A stretch of 64,000 nucleotides of DNA from Leadbetterella sp964423865 (GTDB lineage Bacteria; Bacteroidota; Bacteroidia; Cytophagales; Spirosomataceae), in contig CAYRGN010000015.1 of assembly GCA_964423865.1 (NCBI GenBank), positions 1 through 64,000 of the forward strand, given 5' to 3'. Position 1 is the stretch's first letter. Each line of letters opens with the position of its first letter. A model generated the notes under the pieces. The model was not told where the DNA came from. It saw only the letters and a list, made by a program, of their open reading frames with translations, and did no database searches. Positions 35,114 to 42,939 of this stretch are shown here, piece by piece. Made by a program: the position numbers and the translations under genes.

Positions 35114-36144
35114 GCCTGGGGTAAGTTAAGCGTTACCGTAAATGTATTTTCTTCCGTCTTCGTGTGGAGGATGGCGGTTCCGTCATAAATGAGATCCAGC
35201 CTGTTTTTTACATTTTTAAGCCCGGTTTTAGTGCCTGTTTTGGGTTGGGAGGTGGGGTCAAAGCTGTTTTTAATCTCCAGGAAAAGCCGCTCACCTTCTA
35301 TTTTTGATTCAAAATGAATATTTTCTTTCCCTAAAGAATTGTATACACCGTGTTTAATGGCGTTTTCAAACAGGGTTTGTAACATCATGCCGGGCACTTT
35401 CAGGGAGAGCGTTCCTTCCTCTACCTGGAAATCAAAACTGATCTTCTTCCCGAAACGGACTTTCTCAATGTCGAGGTAAGCCTTGCACATTTCCAGTTCT
35501 TTTTCCAGGGTGACCAGCTGTTCCTGTGACGCGTTTACGGTGTATCGCAGGAAGTCGGACAGGAGGATGATCATTTCCTGAGCCCGGGTAGCGTCAAGCA
35601 TGGTCAGCGAGCTGATAGAGTTCAGGCTGTTGAAGATGAAATGCGGGTTCATCTGCGATTTCAAAAGGTTCAGTTCCGCTTCTTTCAGAATGCTGTACAG
35701 TTTTCGCTCATTTTCTATTTTTTCAAGATACGAGGCATAGTAGGCATCAAGATAGATAAAGGCCACAAAAAGCATATAGGAAACCAGGCCGATAAACCAT
35801 TTGATAATCGGATTTTTCGCTTCGTTCAGGTTTTTCAGGAACAGGGAGTCCGTCAGGTTACACAGGTTTATCCAGCTAAACGTAATGACGATAACGAACA
35901 TCAGATGGTTCAGTAGAATATAGAATGTTTTTTGGGTTTCAATATTGATGTATCGTAAACTATACCATGCCCCTAAAAACATCAGGGCCAGGATGTAATT
36001 TTGAACCAGCGTATTCAGGAGAACCCGGGCGGAATAAGCAGAAAGGTCCGGGAAAGTAAAAAAATACTGAAAGACAGCCGCTATTAACCATATAGAGAGA
36101 TAGGTTAAGATTCGTTTTCTGTCTTTCAGTATAGGATGTTTCAT
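35110..36144 (-). CDS. LytS/YehU-type sensor histidine kinase
   Basis: A 344-residue membrane histidine kinase. Four hydrophobic helices occupy residues 12-135, followed by a coiled segment and a His_kinase domain with the phospho-accepting H168 in SQMNPHFIFNSLNSISSL. The ATPase N-box is MLQTLFENAIKHGVY, with a short G-box (TGTKTGLKNVKNRLDLIY). The N-terminal region lacks a recognisable extracellular sensor, so the signal is probably sensed in or at the membrane. It overlaps the LytTR regulator by 4 bp and follows the LiaF-like gene by 6 bp. Confidence 0.93.
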   Translation of the reverse strand: MKHPILKDRKRILTYLSIWLIAAVFQYFFTFPDLSAYSARVLLNTLVQNYILALMFLGAWYSLRYINIETQKTFYILLNHLMFVIVITFSWINLCNLTDSLFLKNLNEAKNPIIKWFIGLVSYMLFVAFIYLDAYYASYLEKIENERKLYSILKEAELNLLKSQMNPHFIFNSLNSISSLTMLDATRAQEMIILLSDFLRYTVNASQEQLVTLEKELEMCKAYLDIEKVRFGKKISFDFQVEEGTLSLKVPGMMLQTLFENAIKHGVYNSLGKENIHFESKIEGERLFLEIKNSFDPTSQPKTGTKTGLKNVKNRLDLIYDGTAILHTKTEENTFTVTLNLPQA

Positions 36145-36150
36145 ACGCGA

Positions 36151-36894
36151 TTAAACCCTTTTGATTTCAATACCCCCCATAATGATATACCCGGAAATGA
36201 CGAGCAGTTTGTTTTTGTCCACCACATTTTCAGGAAATTTGGTGATCTTATCCTCTACGCCACCCATGAAAGGAATCACATCCAGTCGGACGTTCCATTC
36301 CTTGGGAATACGCATTTCCATTCCACCCATTATAATAAAGACTTGTAGGGTAGAGTTACTTTGCAGGTCAGCTTCTGTGAGGTTGAGCTCCGAACCTCCC
36401 ATAATACAGGTGATCCGGCCTCCCGTAAAGTTTTGGGTGATGAACTTCGAGGAGGATCCTCCCATGATGTTACTTTGGTTGACGATATTCTGGTCTTCGG
36501 TGACTATCCGGGCAGTACTGCAACGTGCCGCCTGGCCTGGAAACATGTATTTGACCAGGATAATCACGCCTATTGCCACCAGGAGCAGGGGCCATAGCTT
36601 GTAGTACTGCGTCTTTTCTTCGGGGGAAAGGAAATCGGGGATGTAGAAAATCACCGCAATGGAGATGCCGATGATGCCTCCGATATAATCTTTTCTCAGG
36701 AGGGCGTTGATTCCGATCACCAGGGGAATCAATCTCCAGCTGATCAGCTTCACGGGGATGTCGAAATCCAGCATCCCGAAATTCCGCATCAGGAAAATCC
36801 CTCCTCCGGCAATGAAAAGCAGCGCCCAGAAGAAGGTGGTATTTTGTTTGTTATTCATCTGATTCGTTTTTTCTTCAAAATTATCCCTTTTCAT
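36151..36894 (-). CDS. LiaF-like membrane protein (DUF5668 plus C-terminal LiaF-type domain)
   Basis: A 247-residue protein with four hydrophobic helices (about 20-120) and a soluble beta-helix-like C-terminal domain carrying repeated IMGG motifs (NIMGGSSSKF, CIMGGSELNL, IIMGGMEMRI, PFMGGVEDKI, IIMGGIEIKR). In Firmicutes, LiaF proteins restrain LiaS-type envelope-stress kinases. Here the gene is first in an operon with a LytS-type kinase and LytTR regulator, so a similar modulator role is a reasonable inference. The start may be the second Met, 12 codons on. Confidence 0.85.
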   Translation of the reverse strand: MKRDNFEEKTNQMNNKQNTTFFWALLFIAGGGIFLMRNFGMLDFDIPVKLISWRLIPLVIGINALLRKDYIGGIIGISIAVIFYIPDFLSPEEKTQYYKLWPLLLVAIGVIILVKYMFPGQAARCSTARIVTEDQNIVNQSNIMGGSSSKFITQNFTGGRITCIMGGSELNLTEADLQSNSTLQVFIIMGGMEMRIPKEWNVRLDVIPFMGGVEDKITKFPENVVDKNKLLVISGYIIMGGIEIKRV

Positions 36895-37015
36895 TCCCCA
36901 AAATAAATGGAAAATCGTTAGACAGGAAGAAAAACCCCGATGAAGTGGTGGAAATTACCGATGAAGTAGGGTACTTAGTTCTGAGTGCCGAGTAGTGAGT
37001 AGTGAGTTACTGAAT

Positions 37016-37208
37016 CAATTACGAATTAAAAATTACGAATTACGGAGCCACGTATTTCCTTACTCGGAACTAAAAACTCAGTTCTCAAGAGCAGCGCTCG
37101 AACTGACATTGGCAGTCGCTCTTATCACCCCGAGCACATTCGAGAGGCACAACTTACAACTCACTTCGTAAGGACAATTCGTAATTCGTAATTTTTAATT
37201 CGTAATTG
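37016..37208. repeat. Inverted-repeat element with perfect 29-bp ends
   Basis: The arms 37016-37044 and 37180-37208 are exact reverse complements over 29 bp, built from ATTACGAATT units, and enclose 135 bp with no open frame of note. Inside, TCCTTAC and GTAAGGA form a second nested inverted pair. The element fills most of the 324-bp gap between the LiaF-like gene and purB. Left of it lie only short GTAGTGAGT-type repeats. Confidence 0.85.
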
Positions 37209-37218
37209 TACTCACAAC

Positions 37219-38564
37219 TTATGAAACTCCCGTGTAATTAAACGGGGTAATTTGTTTCAGTTCGTATTTGGTTTTTTCGGAAACTTTGAGGTCTTCGATG
37301 AACGCTTTGATGGAAGTTTCGGTGATCTTTTCGTTTTTACGGGTAAGGTCTTTCAGGGCTTCGTAGGGTTTGGGGTAACCTTCGCGCCGCAGAATGGTTT
37401 GAATGGCTTCGGCTACTACGGCCCAGTTTTCTTCCAGGTCGTGGTGAATGGCCGCCGGGTTCAGTTCCAGCTTGTTCATCCCTTTGAGCAAAGATTTCAG
37501 TGCGATGAGGGTATGGGCCAGGGGTACACCTATATTTCTCAGTACGGTGGAGTCGGTGAGGTCGCGTTGCAAACGGGAAACGGGCAGTTTGGCTGAGAAG
37601 TGTTCAAAGAGGGCGTTGGCAATGCCCAGGTTACCTTCCGCATTTTCAAAGTCGATGGGGNNNNNNNNNNGGGCATAGCGGAAGAACCCACTTCTCCGGC
37701 TTTGATCTTTTGTTTGAAGTAGTTCATCGACACGTACTGCCACACATCCCTTGCAAAGTCAAGCAGCACGGTATTGATCCGTTTCAGGTTATCAAAATAG
37801 GCGGCCAGGTAGTCGTAATGTTCGATCTGGGTGGTGGTCTGGCTGCGGCTCAGTCCAAGAATATCGTTTACAAAATGGTTGCCGAATTCCACCCAGTCGG
37901 TTTTGGGGTAGGCCACGTGGTGGGCGTTGAAGTTACCGGTGGCTCCGCCGAATTTGGCGGCATATACCACCTGGTTCAGCATACCCAGTTGTTTCTCAAG
38001 CCGCTCCGCGAACACCTTCATCTCCTTGCCCAGGCGGGTGGGGGAGGCGGGCTGCCCGTGGGTTTTGGCCAGCATGGGTACGTCGGCCCACTCGGTAGCG
38101 AAGCGGTTGAGGTGGTCGAGTACCGCCGTGTACGCAATCGATTGCACATTCTCGTGCGCTTCTTTAATCGAAAGCGGAATAGCCGTGTTGTTGATATCCT
38201 GAGAGGTGAGTCCGAAGTGAATAAATTCGGAAAATTCTGCGATATCCAGTACTTCAAAGCGCGCTTTAATGAAATATTCCACCGCCTTTACGTCGTGGTT
38301 GGTGGTTTTTTCAATCTTCTTGATTGAAGTGGCGTCTTCTTCCGTAAAGTCGGTGTACAGTTTTCTCAGGGCCGGAAATACCTTTTTGTCAAAGCCTTTC
38401 AGTTGCTCCAGGGGCAGTTCGCAGAGGGCGATAAAGTATTCGATCTCTACTCTGACGCGGTATTTGATCAGTCCGAATTCCGAAAAATAATCCGCGAGTT
38501 CGGCCGATTGACTGCTGTATCTTCCGTCTACAGGGGAAACGGCTTTTAACGATTTTGAAGACAT
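37219..38564 (-). CDS. purB: Adenylosuccinate lyase (interrupted by a 10-N gap)
   Basis: Fumarate-lyase superfamily enzyme that cleaves adenylosuccinate and SAICAR in purine synthesis. The N-terminal part (MSSKSLKAVSPVDGRY to GEVGSSAMP) and C-terminal part (PIDFENAEGNLGIAN to FNYTGVS) are in different frames only because of the N run at 37661-37670. The missing residues should be HKVN of the active-site signature SSAMPHKVNP, which needs 11 bases, not 10; with 11 the gene reads as 448 residues. It is therefore probably intact. Start 38564 is supported by a good promoter that overlaps the longer alternative. Confidence 0.93.
37661..37670. other. Assembly gap (10 N) inside purB
   Basis: Ten undetermined bases fall in the codons of the conserved HKVN of adenylosuccinate lyase. 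Reading frame on both sides requires 11 bases. Confidence 0.98.
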
Positions 38565-38582
38565 AAATTGGATATTAAGTTG

Positions 38583-38613
38583 CAAAATTACTAAATTGCT
38601 TCACAATCCCAAA
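38583..38613 (-). promoter_or_regulatory. Promoter of purB
   Basis: On the minus strand TTTG (38613-38610) is followed after 19 bp by TAATTTTG (38590-38583), a full match to the Bacteroidota -33/-7 consensus and spacing. Confidence 0.7.
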
Positions 38614-38641
38614 TCGGGCATTTCAACCTTAAAATTATATT

Positions 38642-39340
38642 ATGCAGCCTTCTCCTTTCCTGGGTGAGCTTATCGGTACTTTTTTTTTAATTTTTCTGGG
38701 GGAATCGGTGGTGGCCAATGTGCTGCTAAAAGGAACCAAGGGGCATAATTCGGGGCTGATTATGATCACTACGGCCTGGGGACTGGCGGTAATGACCGGT
38801 GTTTTTGTAGCCCAGAAGTTCGGGAGTTCCGCACCGCATCTGAATCCGGCGCTTACCCTAGGTTTTGCTGTGCAGTCGGGCGACTGGTCTTCGGTGCCGT
38901 CGTTTATCCTGGCCCAGATGATCGGGGCTTTTTTGGGCGCCGTAGCCACCTATCTTTTCTACTACCCGCATTGGGCGGTGACGGAAGACCAGGGCGACAA
39001 GCTGGCGGTATTCGCTACCGGACCGGCCATTAAGCATACGCCTTCCAACTTTTTTGCTGAGATGAGCGGCACGTTCGTGCTGATGGTGGGGGTTTCTTCC
39101 ATTTATGCCCTGGAAGGGTCCGGCCTGGGGCCTTTCCTGGTGGGGATGCTGGTCTTTGTGATCGGTAACGCCCTGGGCGGCACCACGGGCTATGCCATTA
39201 ATCCCGCGCGGGATCTCGCACCCCGTCTAGCGCATTTCTTGCTTCCTATAAAGGGAAAAGGCGATAGCCAGTGGGGGTACGCCTGGATACCGCTGCTGGC
39301 GCCAGTGGTGGGGGCAGTATTAGGGGTGTGGTTGTTTTGA
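38642..39340 (+). CDS. glpF: Aquaglyceroporin-type MIP channel
   Basis: A 232-residue major intrinsic protein with six hydrophobic helices and both pore motifs: NPA at residues 68-70 (HLNPALT) and NPA at 187-189 (AINPARD). The Asp after the second NPAR marks the glycerol-facilitator branch, so it likely conducts glycerol and other small polyols as well as water. No glycerol kinase gene is adjacent. It is divergent from purB across a 77-bp gap. Confidence 0.9.
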   Translation: MQPSPFLGELIGTFFLIFLGESVVANVLLKGTKGHNSGLIMITTAWGLAVMTGVFVAQKFGSSAPHLNPALTLGFAVQSGDWSSVPSFILAQMIGAFLGAVATYLFYYPHWAVTEDQGDKLAVFATGPAIKHTPSNFFAEMSGTFVLMVGVSSIYALEGSGLGPFLVGMLVFVIGNALGGTTGYAINPARDLAPRLAHFLLPIKGKGDSQWGYAWIPLLAPVVGAVLGVWLF

Positions 39341-39411
39341 GGGCTTGGTTGGATCTTTTCGAGTTGTTTGAGTGTAATAATGTGCTGAAAATTGCTTCAG
39401 GTTTCCCAAAC

Positions 39412-40341
39412 CTAGACAACCCGGCAGTTTTGTTTCAGGATATGCAGAATCTTTTCTTCACTTTCGCCGGTAATAACCCGGATAGTGGGCAAATCAATAC
39501 CGGCATCAAAAGCATTCAGGATGGTTTGTACCACAGTGCGCTCATGTCCTTTGCTTATGCCTTCAGCTATACCTGCTTCTCTTCCTTTAGAAAATAATTG
39601 CTCCCGTAATGTGATCACTCGTGTACTCATATCGTTAGGTAAGTTTTTAACGGCCTCTTCTAATACGGAATCTTCCAGGCCGCTTTCCCCTAAATAAACA
39701 AAGATAGGTTCAATATGGTTCGAGTGCAAATAGGGGCGGAGTTTTTCAAGAATACTCAGAATATGTGAACTGAGCTGTTGTGGATAATGGAAATATTTCT
39801 GGATCATCAGTGCACTACTGATTAATCCGTTGCGGAACTTCAGGAGTTCTTCTGCCGAGAAATCATGCAGATTAACATATTCGGTGAGAAAGGTAGGCAG
39901 GTAAGCCTTGAGAGAATCTGGGTAATCTTGAAAAAAGGACTCCAAAGTCCTGAATTTCCAGTTGTGTTTCCCGTGATAATACAAAATGGGTACAATCGGT
40001 TCGGGTTTTCTCTTTTCTCGACGTTGTTTCAGATAGCCACAAGCCAGGTATTCCAACAGTTGGAAGGCGGTGTTGGGGTCGGCATAGCTTTTATGCTCCA
40101 GTAGCATACTGATTTTCAGATTACGCCGGTCATTCATTTGAACACTCCATATCAAGTCGGAATAAGAGGCTTCCAGTTTTTGGCTGATAAACGAAGTATC
40201 CAACGGAGTTAGTGTTTCAAAGTTGATATGACTAACCAAAGATTGAGGCAGGGCTTCTTTAAAGAAGTCTATAGCCAGCTCTTTCTGAGATAGGAGCTGT
40301 TTGACCAATTTATCGTGCGGGTTAATAATTTCTTTTGACAT
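39412..40341 (-). CDS. Rpn-family PD-(D/E)XK nuclease / putative transposase
   Basis: A 309-residue member of the recombination-promoting nuclease family (transposase_31-like). It starts INPHDKLVKQLLSQ, and the nuclease core is visible as D62 (SDLIW) and E82-x-K84 (LLEHKSY), followed by the family segment EYLACGYLKQRREKRKPEPIVPILYYHG. E. coli RpnA-type proteins are Mg/Ca-dependent DNA endonucleases that raise RecA-independent recombination. No inverted repeats flank it. It lies next to the broken BRO gene, so this is an accessory patch. Confidence 0.85.
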   Translation of the reverse strand: MSKEIINPHDKLVKQLLSQKELAIDFFKEALPQSLVSHINFETLTPLDTSFISQKLEASYSDLIWSVQMNDRRNLKISMLLEHKSYADPNTAFQLLEYLACGYLKQRREKRKPEPIVPILYYHGKHNWKFRTLESFFQDYPDSLKAYLPTFLTEYVNLHDFSAEELLKFRNGLISSALMIQKYFHYPQQLSSHILSILEKLRPYLHSNHIEPIFVYLGESGLEDSVLEEAVKNLPNDMSTRVITLREQLFSKGREAGIAEGISKGHERTVVQTILNAFDAGIDLPTIRVITGESEEKILHILKQNCRVV

Positions 40342-40543
40342 ATATTAAAGTGTAGATTTATCCGCAATATAGAATTCTGTTCTAAAAGCGGCAACTGATT
40401 GACCGGAATCTCCATTATTTATTACCCGGAGTTCATAAATCAGGCCTGTTGAGGACTCATTTTATTGTTCCTATACCCTTTGACTATAAGTAAAATTCTC
40501 TTATTTTTACTCCTGCATGATGTACAATTAAATGATTTCCACA

Positions 40544-40919
40544 ATGAGCAACATAAAACTTTTTGAAAGCAAACAAATACGTTCTGTTTGGAAGGAGGAA
40601 GAACAGAAGTGGTATTTTGTAGTGGAGGGCGTGGTGGTTGTGTTGACTGACAGCAGAGAACCGAAGCAATACATAAAAAAATGAGGCAAGGAGATGAGGA
40701 GCTTGCCAAAGGGTTGGTACAATTTGTACCTTCTCTCTCAGTGGATACAGCAGAAGGGAAAAAATGGGTTGTGCCAATGCGAAAGGACTTCTTCGCCTAG
40801 TTCAGTCTATTTTATCCCCCAAAGCCGAACCTTTTAAGTGGTGGTTAGCGAAAGGGGGCTCCGAAAGAAAGAAAAACAAATCGACAAAATCAAATACATC
40901 TCAATATACTAAAAAATGA
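40544..40919 (+). pseudogene. Broken BRO-N family (phage antirepressor-like) gene
   Basis: Three frame-shifted pieces form the N-terminus of a BRO-N domain protein: SNIKLFESKQIRSVWKEEEQ with KWYFVVEGVV, then MRQGDEELAKGLVQFVPSLS, then CANAKGLLRLVQSILSPKAE and PFKWWLAKGGSERKK. Both shifts occur in runs of A (about 40675-40681 and 40759-40764), each one base short of the in-frame length. The family tail after GGSER is missing and replaced by an unrelated low-complexity stretch ending at the acetoacetyl-CoA synthetase start codon. The truncation argues for true decay rather than only sequencing error. The 200 bp before it hold no gene. Confidence 0.7.
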
Positions 40920-42811
40920 AACTCTGGACACCGCCCGCGGACTATATCGAACAGTCCGAAATGACCGCTTTTAAACGATTTACAGAAGAGAAATACCGCA
41001 GGACCTTTGATAATTACGGGCAGTTGCAACGCTGGTCGGTAGAGCAGACCGGCGATTTCTGGGAAAGTATTTTGCACTACTTCAAAGTAGATGCGGAAGG
41101 TACCTATAGTCGCGTATTAAACCGGCCCTCCGAAGACGATTTTATAGGGGTGAAGTGGTTTGAAGGACTCTCCCTGAGCTACGCCGAACACATTTTCAGG
41201 AATTATACCGACGAGCGTCCGGCGGTGATTTACAAAAACGAGCTGGCGGAAACACGAGAGGTGAGCTGGAAGGAGCTGAGGGAAAAAACCGCGGCCCTCA
41301 GGCAATACCTGGTGAAGTGCGGGGTGGGCAAGGGCGACCGCGTAGCGGGTGTGCTGAACCATACACCCGAAACCCTGGTGATTTTTCTCGCTGTAAACTC
41401 TCTGGGCGCTGTCTGGACCTGCTGCTCACCCGATTTTGGCAGCGAAAGCATAATGGAACGCTTCCAGCAGATTTCCCCCAAAATTCTTTTTGCCGACAAA
41501 GTATATCACTATAACGGGAAAGCCTACCGCAAGAGCCGCCTGATTCGGGAGCTGGCGGAGAAAATAGATGCGATTGAAGACGTGGTGGTGGTGAATGACC
41601 TGAAATGGCGGTCCATTTTTGCACTGGCGCCGAAAAACCTGTCCCTGTCGTTTGAGCGGGTGGAGTTTGATCACCCCATCTGGATACTGTACTCTTCCGG
41701 CACCACAGGCAAACCCAAGGCCATCACCCACCGTACCGGCGGAAACCTGCTGGAGCATTTCAAAGCGCTGGCCCTGCATCAGAATGTGCAGGCGGGAGAG
41801 CGTTTCCTATGGTACAGCACTACCGGCTGGATGATGTGGAACTATGCCGTGGGCGCGTTACTGACCGGCGCCACGCTCTGTATCTACGACGGATCCCTTT
41901 CTTACCCGGCCCTGAGTGTGGGCTGGAAATTTGCCATGGATTACCGTATTGATCACTTCGGCGCGGGGGCGGCGTACTTCATGGCCTGTGCCAAGCGGAA
42001 TGTCGTGCTGCCCAATATTCCCTTTAAAATTCTGGGCTCTACGGGCTCGCCCCTGCCGCCGGATACGTTTGAATGGTTGCAGTCGAAGTTTCCTAATACC
42101 CAGATCATTTCACTGAGCGGGGGTACCGACGTGTGTTCGGCCTTTCTGTCGGGTTGTCCCTGGCTGCCGGTATATGCCGGAGAAATTCAGTGTATAGCCT
42201 TCGGCGCCGATATCGAAGCATGGAATGACGAAGGAGAACCGGTAAAAAATGAATTGGGCGAACTGGTCATTCATCAGCCTATGCCCTCCATGCCCCTCTG
42301 CTTTTGGAACGACGAAGGAGATGTACGCTATCGGGAGAGTTATTTTGAAAAATACCCGGGACGGTGGTACCACGGCGACTGGATCAAAATCACGGAGAAT
42401 GACGGGGTTGTTATTTACGGACGCTCTGATGCTACCCTGAACCGGGGCGGCGTCAGAATAGGCACCGCCGAGGTCTATAATGCCATTGAAGGGCTGGTGC
42501 AAGACAGCCTGGTGGTGTGTCTCGACCGGCCCGACGGGTCTTCTGAAATGCACTTGTATGTGAAGCTGGAAGACGCGCTTTCGCCGAAAATCACCAGGGC
42601 TATCCAGGACAAACTACGGAATAGCTATAGTCCGAGACACGTACCGGATAAAATTTTCCAGGTGCCGGATATCCCGTATACCCTGAGTGGTAAAAAGCTG
42701 GAATTGCCCGTTAAACGTTTGCTGATGCGGTATCCGGTAGAAAAAGCGGTGAGCCTTGATGCCGTAAAAAACCCGGAGGCTCTGGATTACTGGCTTAAAA
42801 AACAGGACTAA
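40916..42811 (+). CDS. Acetoacetyl-CoA synthetase (acetoacetate--CoA ligase)
   Basis: A 631-residue ANL-superfamily adenylating enzyme that activates acetoacetate to acetoacetyl-CoA. It has the AACS N-terminal ACAS_N region (YGQLQRWSVEQTGDFWESILHYF), the AMP-binding P-loop YSSGTTGKPK (259-268), the A5-type TTGWMMWNYAVG, and the C-terminal catalytic-lysine region TLSGKKLELPVKRLL. Length is normal. The start codon overlaps the end of the BRO remnant. HMG-CoA lyase encoded at 50713 produces acetoacetate, so the two may act in one leucine/ketone-body route. Confidence 0.92.
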   Translation: MKLWTPPADYIEQSEMTAFKRFTEEKYRRTFDNYGQLQRWSVEQTGDFWESILHYFKVDAEGTYSRVLNRPSEDDFIGVKWFEGLSLSYAEHIFRNYTDERPAVIYKNELAETREVSWKELREKTAALRQYLVKCGVGKGDRVAGVLNHTPETLVIFLAVNSLGAVWTCCSPDFGSESIMERFQQISPKILFADKVYHYNGKAYRKSRLIRELAEKIDAIEDVVVVNDLKWRSIFALAPKNLSLSFERVEFDHPIWILYSSGTTGKPKAITHRTGGNLLEHFKALALHQNVQAGERFLWYSTTGWMMWNYAVGALLTGATLCIYDGSLSYPALSVGWKFAMDYRIDHFGAGAAYFMACAKRNVVLPNIPFKILGSTGSPLPPDTFEWLQSKFPNTQIISLSGGTDVCSAFLSGCPWLPVYAGEIQCIAFGADIEAWNDEGEPVKNELGELVIHQPMPSMPLCFWNDEGDVRYRESYFEKYPGRWYHGDWIKITENDGVVIYGRSDATLNRGGVRIGTAEVYNAIEGLVQDSLVVCLDRPDGSSEMHLYVKLEDALSPKITRAIQDKLRNSYSPRHVPDKIFQVPDIPYTLSGKKLELPVKRLLMRYPVEKAVSLDAVKNPEALDYWLKKQD

Positions 42812-42939
42812 TACTACCTCTGCGAAATTGCGGTAGGCGCACCCCTGAACTAAAAGTAGGCCCTTTAAGCTGATTTTCGGCGAAAAATTTCTTAATTTGC
42901 CGTAGATTAGGCAGTTTTCCAGGATTTGTATTCCTAGAT

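Noticed and set aside
39412..40341. Rpn-family gene considered as part of an intact insertion sequence
   Set aside because: No terminal inverted repeats or target duplications are visible around it.
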